DNA of 8,500 bases. Source: Gammaproteobacteria bacterium (GTDB taxonomy: Bacteria; Pseudomonadota; Gammaproteobacteria; Methylococcales; Methylomonadaceae). Under the pieces are notes generated by a model. The model was given only the letters and a program-made list of their open reading frames with translations. It did not search any database and was not told where the DNA came from. Made by a program: the position numbers and the translations under genes. Positions 1-4,556 of the stretch are shown piece after piece (the first letter of the stretch is position 1; each line of letters begins with the position of its first letter). The stretch is taken from assembly GCA_024511045.1 (NCBI GenBank), contig JANEMG010000082.1, forward strand, positions 1 through 8,500, read 5' to 3'.

Positions 1-1
1 C

Positions 2-919
2 TATTACCCCAAGCTGATCATCGGTGTCACGCCGTTGACGCCGGAATACCGGGCGCCCGAACTGGCCATCGCCGCGGCCGATGAGGCCCTGCACCAGGCA
101 CGCCGGGCTGGCGACAGCGTCGTCGAACTGGTCGAGCCGGATTGTCCCGCCTTGCTGCAATACCAGAAGTTTCTGAAATTGCTGCCGCTGCTGCGACGGG
201 GACTGCTGAACAAGGCGTTTGTACTCTATGCTCAGCCCATTGTCGCCATCGACGGCAGCCCGGCGTTGGAAAAGGCCGAGGTGCTGCTGCGCTATCAGGA
301 TGAACAGGTGGAGATGCAACTGCCGGAAAAGTTTCTTTCGACGGCTGGGCTGTTCCATATCAGCCGGGAAATCGATCTGTACGTGGTGCATCATTTTTGC
401 CGGTTCCTGCAGAAAAACAATCTCCGGAACCGGCAGTATGCCTTGAATATCTCCGGCAATACGGTGCGCTATACGCCGTTTTTCAGTTTTGTCCAGGAGC
501 AGTTCCGGCGCTTTGAGGTCGATCCGCGCTTCGTGTGTTTCGAAATGACCGAGAATGTCGCGGACAAGGACATGTCCCGGGCTTCCGAGTTGATGCTCAG
601 GTTGAAGCATCAGCTGGGCTGTCAGCTGGCGCTGGACGATATCGGCATCGGTTCCAGCAATCTGTCCAACTTGCCCCGTTTTCAGGTGGATTATCTGAAA
701 ATCGATGGTTCCTATATCAGCGATCTGACCAGCAACCCCTATTCGGAGCTGGTGGTGCGCTTCATCGCCGAGGCGGCCAGGCAGTTTGACCGGAAGACCA
801 TTGCCGAATACGTGGAAACCGGGCGGCAGCTCGACAAGCTGCGGGAGATCGGTGTGGATTATGCACAGGGCTACCTGTTGGGCAAGCCGGAGCGGCTTTT
901 CGATCCGAAGCAGGACTGA
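2..919 (+). CDS. GGDEF/EAL c-di-GMP signalling protein, 5'-truncated by the window edge
   Basis: The frame is open from base 2, so the true start lies outside the window. The first ~40 residues (ending ADEALHQARRAGDSVVELV) look like the last helix of a GGDEF domain. An EAL phosphodiesterase domain follows, which would hydrolyse c-di-GMP to pGpG. Counting from the TTG at 35, the EAL signature is the variant EVL at E82. Other expected metal and catalytic residues are present: N138 (NIS), E173 (MTEN), D201-D202 (DDIGIG in place of DDFGTG), K222 (LKID), E258 (IAEYVET) and Q278 (QGY). The EAL half therefore looks catalytically competent. The GGDEF active site is not visible and cannot be judged. 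No membrane segment is seen in this part. An internal start at 35 is not credible, because homology runs upstream of it. The EAL assignment is secure; the cellular target is unknown. Confidence 0.93.
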   Translation, partial: YYPKLIIGVTPLTPEYRAPELAIAAADEALHQARRAGDSVVELVEPDCPALLQYQKFLKLLPLLRRGLLNKAFVLYAQPIVAIDGSPALEKAEVLLRYQDEQVEMQLPEKFLSTAGLFHISREIDLYVVHHFCRFLQKNNLRNRQYALNISGNTVRYTPFFSFVQEQFRRFEVDPRFVCFEMTENVADKDMSRASELMLRLKHQLGCQLALDDIGIGSSNLSNLPRFQVDYLKIDGSYISDLTSNPYSELVVRFIAEAARQFDRKTIAEYVETGRQLDKLREIGVDYAQGYLLGKPERLFDPKQD

Positions 920-957
920 TCCGGTTTTCCGGCAGGACAGGGATTCCGGCCTTAATG

Positions 958-986
958 TTCATGCAGCATGTCCAGTAGGTTATAAT
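958..986 (+). promoter_or_regulatory. Weak candidate promoter upstream of ppk2
   Basis: A perfect TATAAT sits at 981-986. The best hexamer 17 bp upstream is TTCATG (958-963), which matches the -35 consensus at only three positions. If used, it would give a leader of nearly 300 nt running through the hairpin repeats before ppk2. The call rests on the -10 hexamer alone. Confidence 0.25.
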
Positions 987-987
987 A

Positions 988-1243
988 AGCTTATCTGATT
1001 ACCCACGAGCTTCAGTCATTTCCCAAAATGAAAAACAGCGCTTAATCAATGTCGGGTTATGACTGTCATCACAAAATTGCTGCTGCAGTGATGTCGGGAA
1101 GACTGAGAAAGTGTCATTTCGACGATAGGAGAAATCCTGGACGCCATGGCAATGTGCCAACACTCAAGATCCCTCCTGTTGTCGGGATGACAAGAATTAC
1201 AGGGTTTCAGCAAAGCTGAGGGTCATACATGATCAGATAAGCT
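988..1243. repeat. 256-bp segment bounded by a perfect 12-bp inverted repeat
   Basis: AGCTTATCTGAT at 988-999 is the exact reverse complement of ATCAGATAAGCT at 1232-1243. The enclosed DNA is non-coding and contains nested hairpins, including the one at 1112-1192. This could be a small non-autonomous mobile element or an IS remnant. I see no clear flanking target duplication, so the mobile interpretation is an inference. Confidence 0.5.
1112..1192. repeat. Imperfect palindromic repeat (long hairpin)
   Basis: The left arm (1112-1136, beginning TGTCATTTCGACGATAGG) pairs with the right arm (1168-1192, ending GTTGTCGGGATGACA). Most positions are Watson-Crick pairs; four more pair as G-T wobbles and two are A-C mismatches. 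A perfect inner hairpin TGGCA-ATG-TGCCA (1147-1159) sits at the apex. It resembles the dispersed GTCATTTCGAC-type intergenic palindromes seen in many bacterial genomes; that comparison is from memory. It does not end in a T-run, so it is not a typical intrinsic terminator. Confidence 0.6.
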
Positions 1244-1285
1244 CATATGCAAGCGGTTCCAACAAGCAGATGAAGGGAAAGTTCC

Positions 1286-2198
1286 ATGGAGAAAACAAAG
1301 ATTGAACAGGTGCAGCCCGATCAGGCTGCAAAAAAAATAGTCGAGATTTCTTTGAGCGATTCCCCGCAGAAAAAGAAGCCGGCGAAAAAAAGAGATGGGA
1401 CAACAGCTATCCCTACAAGGAAAAAATGAAGCGAGCTGAATATGAAAAGCTGAAGATAGAGTTGCAGATCGAGCTGCTCAAAGTCCAGAGCTGGGTGCGG
1501 GAAAGCGGAGAGAAAATCTGCCTGCTCTTCGAGGGGCGGGACGCTGCTGGAAAAGGTGGCACCATCAAGCGCAGATGGAGCATCTGAATCCGCGTACTGC
1601 GCGTGTCGTGGCGCTGGAGAAGCCCAGCGACAGGGAGCGGGGGCAATGGTATTTTCAGCGTTATATCCAGCATCTGCCCTCCGCCGGTGAAATGGTCTTT
1701 TTCGACCGCTCCTGGTACAACCGTGCCGGCGTGGAAAAGGTCATGAATTTCAGCACGGCGGAAGAATACCTGGAGTTTATGCGTCAGACGCCGGAGTTGG
1801 AGCGCATGCTGGTCAACAGCGGCATCCGCTTGTTCAAATTCTGGTTTTCCGTCAGCCGCAACGAGCAGTTTCGCCGTTTTCAGGCGCGGCGCACCGACCC
1901 GCTCAAGCAATGGAAACTGAGTCCCATCGATCTCGCTTCGCTGGATAAATGGGACGACTACACCGAAGCCAAGGAGGCGATGTTCTTCTATACCGATACG
2001 GCCGATGCGCCCTGGACAGTGATCAAATCGGACGACAAAAAAAGAGCGCGTATCAACTGCATGCGCTATTTGCTGCACAGTCTGCCCTATCCCAACAAAA
2101 ACCTCGAGGTCATCCAGGCGCCGGACCCCTTGATCGTCGGCAAAACCCGCGACATTTATGAAAAAGGCGAGCATATTCTGGGGCAGCGCAGAACCTGA
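1286..2198 (+). pseudogene. ppk2: PPK2-family polyphosphate kinase, broken by two frameshifts
   Basis: The gene must be read in three successive frames. Frame A starts at ATG 1286 (MEKTKIEQVQPD...), a lysine-rich leader. Frame B covers about 1392-1572 (WDNSYPYKEKMKRAEYEKL... to Walker A GRDAAGKGG at 1534-1560, then TIKR). Frame C runs from 1575 to the stop at 2198 (MEHLNPRTARVV...). Frame C carries the Walker B region FDRSWYNRAGVE and the lid motif DPLKQWKLSPIDL. Adding one base at each junction restores a continuous 304-residue protein, a normal PPK2 length. The first junction is explained by one missing A in the A7 run at 1385-1391. The second (1573-1574) lies just after KR, where family members usually have KRF before MEHLNP. 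PPK2 enzymes transfer phosphate between polyphosphate and nucleotides. The only long intact piece (1575-2198, 207 residues) lacks Walker A and should be inactive. Real decay, sequencing error and slippage cannot be separated here. Family assignment is very secure. Confidence 0.9.
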
Positions 2199-2309
2199 TA
2201 GCCGGCTTTTGCAGCTTTTTTGCCCTTGCGGCCAGCGGGAGAGATGTTGCGCCAGCCGGATCGAGGTAGCCCGCATTCGCTCGAATTGACACAAAAACCA
2301 CCCAATCAA

Positions 2310-2317
2310 GGCGTTGG
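2310..2317 (+). repeat. Left target-site duplication of MITE copy 1
   Basis: GGCGTTGG directly abuts the GTAAC end of the element and is repeated exactly at 2462-2469, directly after the GTTAC end. Confidence 0.8.
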
Positions 2318-2461
2318 GTAACTGTTCACCCATAGTAAAAGAAGCCCCTATGGGTGGTCTGTGGAGGAAGTGTCTTTGGCAGGGGTGCCAAAGTCAAGCC
2401 TACAGGGATGTATTCACGGCGTCTTCCGGAACAGACTACCCATAGAGGCCCGAGTAGTTAC
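2318..2461. mobile_element. MITE-like element copy 1, 144 bp, probably IS66-mobilised
   Basis: The element starts GTAACTGTTC and ends GAGTAGTTAC; the reverse complement of that end (GTAACTACTC) matches the start at 8 of 10 positions. Exact 8-bp duplications GGCGTTGG flank both ends. IS66-family elements are known for GTAA ends and 8-bp duplications, so mobilisation in trans by an IS66 transposase is inferred. It has no transposase gene. The inside is highly structured. A perfect 9-bp hairpin CACCCATAG/CTATGGGTG (2327-2335/2348-2356) sits at the left. A 27-nt imperfect stem joins 2344-2370 to 2423-2449. An 8-bp hairpin CTTTGGCA-GGGG-TGCCAAAG lies at 2374-2393, and a small GATG/CGTC arm at about 2407-2423. 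The segment ACCCATAG occurs twice (2328-2335 and 2438-2445) and both copies can pair with CTATGGGT (2348-2355), so two folds exclude each other. Confidence 0.85.
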
Positions 2462-2469
2462 GGCGTTGG
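2462..2469 (+). repeat. Right target-site duplication of MITE copy 1
   Basis: GGCGTTGG is identical to 2310-2317 and lies immediately after the element's GTTAC end. Confidence 0.8.
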
Positions 2470-2492
2470 AATAAATGCAATGAAAGTATCCG

Positions 2493-2531
2493 CCCGGCAA
2501 TATTCAGCACTTTGTTTTCCTGCCTGCCGGG
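2493..2531. repeat. 7-bp inverted repeat upstream of the small gene
   Basis: CCCGGCA (2493-2499) and TGCCGGG (2525-2531) are perfectly complementary with a 25-nt, T-rich loop. It lies about 90 bp before the start of the small gene at 2624. It could be a weak hairpin or an operator. The loop is too long and the T-run misplaced for a classical terminator. Confidence 0.3.
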
Positions 2532-2623
2532 AAGTGAGAGATTGGAGACTTTACAAAAAGCGGCAGTTCGCTGTGCGGCATAGACAGGTTTCGAACCCGC
2601 CAAACTTACCATGAGAAAAACCA

Positions 2624-2845
2624 ATGACAAATGAACACACCCATGCGGAGAAAATCGTCGCGCATTTCAAGGAACTGTTGAGCGATGAGGAATTGCGCTG
2701 CATCGACCCCGGGCATTTCGATGAACTGGCGCTGATGATCGAGGCGGCCATCGATGCCTCGGTACTCGATGCCCAGGAAAGAACTGCCGATAAAATCATG
2801 CAGCTTGCCAACGATGTCAGGAATCTGGCGGAACGTGGGCATTGA
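2624..2845 (+). CDS. Small hypothetical protein, 73 aa, acidic and helical
   Basis: I do not recognise this protein. It begins MTNEHTHAEKIVAHFKELL, is rich in Glu, Asp, Ala and Leu with few prolines, and reads as two or three amphipathic helices. There is no signal peptide, membrane segment or cysteine pair (one Cys only). Coding is supported by regular codon use, third positions rich in G and C, and continuous amphipathic spacing. The start ATG at 2624 has only a weak purine stretch (GAGA, 2613-2616) upstream. The ATG at 2611 is in another frame and stops at once. The gene stands alone between two direct MITE copies and is followed by two palindromes at 2892-2966. It may be a small regulatory or partner protein. 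The function is unknown, and translation is likely but not certain. Confidence 0.6.
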   Translation: MTNEHTHAEKIVAHFKELLSDEELRCIDPGHFDELALMIEAAIDASVLDAQERTADKIMQLANDVRNLAERGH

Positions 2846-2891
2846 AAGCGGTTTTGCAAGCATACTTACCGCATATGAAAATTTAGCAAAT

Positions 2892-2947
2892 CATGCACCG
2901 ATAATTTGAAAATTCTCAGTTAATAGCGAGCGCAAATTATCGACATG
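2892..2947. repeat. Strong AT-rich palindrome downstream of the small gene
   Basis: CGATAATTTG (2899-2908) and CAAATTATCG (2933-2942) are exact reverse complements with a 24-nt spacer. Pairing resumes outside through CATG (2892-2895) with CATG (2944-2947) after a small bulge. It could be an operator, a hairpin in the small gene's 3' region, or the end of an older repeat. It lacks the GC-rich stem of an intrinsic terminator. Confidence 0.5.
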
Positions 2948-2966
2948 CTTTTCTGGTTCAGAAAAG
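2948..2966. repeat. Perfect 8-bp hairpin directly next to the preceding palindrome
   Basis: CTTTTCTG (2948-2955) and CAGAAAAG (2959-2966) pair perfectly around a 3-nt GTT loop. The hairpin begins one base after the previous palindrome ends. It may stabilise a 3' end on either strand. No T-run follows on the plus strand. Confidence 0.45.
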
Positions 2967-2996
2967 AAATTCTCGCAGGCTTGAATTCTTTGAATG

Positions 2997-3139
2997 GTAA
3001 CTACTCACCCCTACCGGAAGAAGCCCCTGTAGGTGGTCTGTGTAGGAAGTGTCTATGGCAGGGATGCCAAAGCCAAGCCTGCAGGGACGTATTCACGGCG
3101 TCTTCCGGAACAGACCAATAGGGGCCCAAGTAGTAATAC
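2997..3139. mobile_element. MITE-like element copy 2, 143 bp, same orientation as copy 1
   Basis: It aligns with the element at 2318-2461. Over the first 119 columns I count about 15 mismatches and no gap; the right end has a 3-base deletion and a small insertion. The left end GTAACTACTC is the better-preserved terminus and equals the reverse complement of the right end of copy 1. The right end is altered (AAGTAGTAATAC), and I find no flanking duplication (TTTGAATG on the left, TGAAATTT on the right). The left hairpin differs by paired changes: CATAG/CTATG in copy 1 becomes CCTAC/GTAGG here. The central hairpin TGGCA-GGGA-TGCCA is kept. This copy looks older or rearranged. Confidence 0.78.
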
Positions 3140-3261
3140 TGAAATTTTGTAACCCGTCATTATCATGGTGATGGACTACCAATGGACGACCGCTTTGAAT
3201 TGATGGGTACTGATCGAATGTACACAGTTTTCGTCACTGCCATTGATCCATTCAAGTGAAG

Positions 3262-3276
3262 TCGCCCGGAGGGCGA
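3262..3276 (-). terminator. Weak hairpin just after the plsC stop
   Basis: TCGCCC-GGA-GGGCGA forms a 6-bp GC-rich stem a few bases beyond the plsC stop codon when read on the minus strand. No U-run follows, so it may be only a 3'-end stabiliser rather than a true intrinsic terminator. Confidence 0.25.
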
Positions 3277-3283
3277 TGCACAA

Positions 3284-4042
3284 TCACCGCCGGCCTTCAA
3301 TTTCCCGCATGGTTGCGTTGATCCAGGCTTCCACTTCCTGGTTGATTTCCTGGGCCTTGCGGCCCTTGGTCTGGATCAGCGGGCCGATGCGCACGGTGAT
3401 GGTGCCGGGATATTTCAGGAAGCTGTTGCGTGGCCAGAAGGTGCCGGCATTGTGAGCGATGGGAATCACCGGGTAGCCGGAGCGCTGCGCCAGCAGAGCG
3501 CCGCCGGCGTTGAATTTCCTCTGTTCGCCCGGCGCGATGCGCGTGCCTTCGGGGAAGATCACCACGGAAAAGCCCTCCCGCAGTCTTGCCGTGCCTTGCG
3601 AGATCAATGCCTGCAGTGCGACTTTTTTCAGTTGCCGGTTGATGGCGATATGCTTCAGCGTGGACATGGCCCAGCCCCACACCGGAATCCACAGCAATTC
3701 ACGCTTCAAAACGAACACCAGCCTGCCGGGCAGTATCTTGAACAATGCCAGGGTCTCCCAGGCGGACTGGTGTTTGCTCAGGTAGATGACATTGCCGTCG
3801 GTGGGAATATGCTCCAGGCCTTGGACGCGGTAGTCGATGCCACAAAAGTATTTGGCCCCCCATTGCACCAGGTCCACCCAGAACATCGCCAGGCGGTAGC
3901 GATATTCGAAGGGGAAGAATACCAGCAGCAGCACGATGGGACCGATCATCAGCATGGTGATCGTGGTGCTGACGAAGAACAGCAGTGAGCGGAGGTAGAG
4001 CAGGAATTTGTTACCCTGCCAGGAGGTATTGAACTGCGTCAT
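3284..4042 (-). CDS. plsC: 1-acyl-sn-glycerol-3-phosphate acyltransferase (PlsC/LPLAT family)
   Basis: This 252-residue inner-membrane enzyme would acylate lysophosphatidic acid to phosphatidic acid in phospholipid synthesis. A hydrophobic stretch at about residues 14-46 anchors it. The acyltransferase motifs appear in order: KHQSAWET (H91 with E96, an HX4E variant of HX4D), KRELLWIPVWGW (113-124), INR (134-136), FPEGTR (163-168) and VIPIAHNAG (192-200). The HX4E form is, as I recall, typical of the NlaA-like branch, so it need not mean loss of activity. The ATG overlaps the 3' end of gmhB by 32 bp, which implies translational coupling as the last gene of the operon. The ribosome-binding site is weak. 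Pseudomonas has the same gmhB-plsC pairing close to glyS-glyQ. A lysophospholipid or ornithine-lipid acyltransferase role is possible but less likely. Confidence 0.9.
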   Translation of the reverse strand: MTQFNTSWQGNKFLLYLRSLLFFVSTTITMLMIGPIVLLLVFFPFEYRYRLAMFWVDLVQWGAKYFCGIDYRVQGLEHIPTDGNVIYLSKHQSAWETLALFKILPGRLVFVLKRELLWIPVWGWAMSTLKHIAINRQLKKVALQALISQGTARLREGFSVVIFPEGTRIAPGEQRKFNAGGALLAQRSGYPVIPIAHNAGTFWPRNSFLKYPGTITVRIGPLIQTKGRKAQEINQEVEAWINATMREIEGRR

Positions 4043-4553
4043 GGAGATTCTCGAAAACAGGTACGTCGATGTCAGGGTTGTCGGCCAGGGTCTGTCTGCC
4101 CTTGCCGGTTTTCACCAGGATCGGTGCAGCGCCGACGGCCCGGGCGGCCTGGATGTCGCGCAGCGAGTCGCCGACCAGAGGGAGGCCCCGCAATTCGACC
4201 TGGCAGTCTCTGCCGAAGGCCTGCAGCAGGCCGGGCCTGGGCTTGCGGCAGGAACAGCCGTCCCCGGGGCCGTGCGGGCAGAAATAGATTGTGGTGATCC
4301 TGCCGCCATGCGCCTCGACCATGCGCTGCATTTTGTCATGGATTCGCTTTAGCGTGTCGAGGTCGAACAACCCCCTTGCCAGCCCGGACTGGTTGCTGAT
4401 GACCACGACCCCGATGCCATGCCGGGTGAGTTCGGCGATCGCCTCCAGGCTGCCGGGAAGCGGCCGCCATTCATCGGGTGACTTGATGAAGGCGTCGGAA
4501 TCGGCGTTGATGACGCCGTCCCGGTCCAGCAGCACGTATTCGGGCAAAGGCAT
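4011..4553 (-). CDS. gmhB: D-glycero-beta-D-manno-heptose-1,7-bisphosphate 7-phosphatase
   Basis: This 180-residue cytoplasmic HAD-family phosphatase removes the 7-phosphate from heptose bisphosphate during ADP-heptose synthesis for the LPS inner core. The HAD motifs are LLDRDGVIN (nucleophile D10, acid D12), VISNQSG (S53), CRKP (K104) and VGDSLRD (D129, D133). The structural zinc loop has its four ligands: C92, H94, C100 and C102. Those zinc ligands and the short length separate it from the fused HisB phosphatase. It starts 3 bp after the glyS stop, with no clear ribosome-binding site, so it probably depends on coupling to glyS. Its 3' end overlaps plsC. A gmhB gene implies a heptose-containing LPS, even though the other heptose genes are outside this window. 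Confidence 0.95.
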   Translation of the reverse strand: MPLPEYVLLDRDGVINADSDAFIKSPDEWRPLPGSLEAIAELTRHGIGVVVISNQSGLARGLFDLDTLKRIHDKMQRMVEAHGGRITTIYFCPHGPGDGCSCRKPRPGLLQAFGRDCQVELRGLPLVGDSLRDIQAARAVGAAPILVKTGKGRQTLADNPDIDVPVFENLHDAVQYLLAG

Positions 4554-4556
4554 CGG

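Larger units (their letters stand above)
920..1285. other. Non-coding stretch between the EAL gene and ppk2, rich in palindromes
   Basis: I see no credible gene in these 366 bases. They hold a TATAAT hexamer near the left end, a 12-bp inverted repeat at 988-999/1232-1243, a short hairpin CATCAC/GTGATG (1067-1072/1088-1093), a long hairpin (1112-1192) and a small hairpin TCAGC-AAA-GCTGA (1207-1219). The motif TGTCGGG occurs three times in the same orientation (1050, 1092, 1180), each time followed closely by GAC. A plausible ribosome-binding site for ppk2 (AAGGGAA, about 1273-1279) lies just before the ATG at 1286. Confidence 0.7.

Noticed and set aside
2199..2235. T-rich stretch after ppk2 as an intrinsic terminator
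   Set aside because: There is a T-run (GCAGCTTTTTT), but I cannot draw a stable stem directly before it.
1413..2333. A 306-codon open frame on the minus strand opposite ppk2
   Set aside because: The plus strand shows clear PPK2 motifs in this interval, and the minus frame has no family resemblance. It is an antisense artefact that also runs into the MITE.
2590..2601. A TTCGAAC sequence recalling a tRNA T-loop
   Set aside because: The flanking bases do not form a T-stem, and no anticodon or acceptor arm can be placed around it. It is neither a tRNA nor an obvious attachment site.
2354..2614. An 86-codon plus-strand frame starting inside MITE copy 1
   Set aside because: Most of its start is the structured repeat, whose copy 2 does not keep the frame. 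There is no ribosome-binding site, and the downstream part reads as random sequence.
3182..3259. A 25-codon frame (MDDRFELMG...) between MITE copy 2 and plsC
   Set aside because: It is too short, has no ribosome-binding site and no recognisable family. It could be a gene relic, but nothing supports translation.
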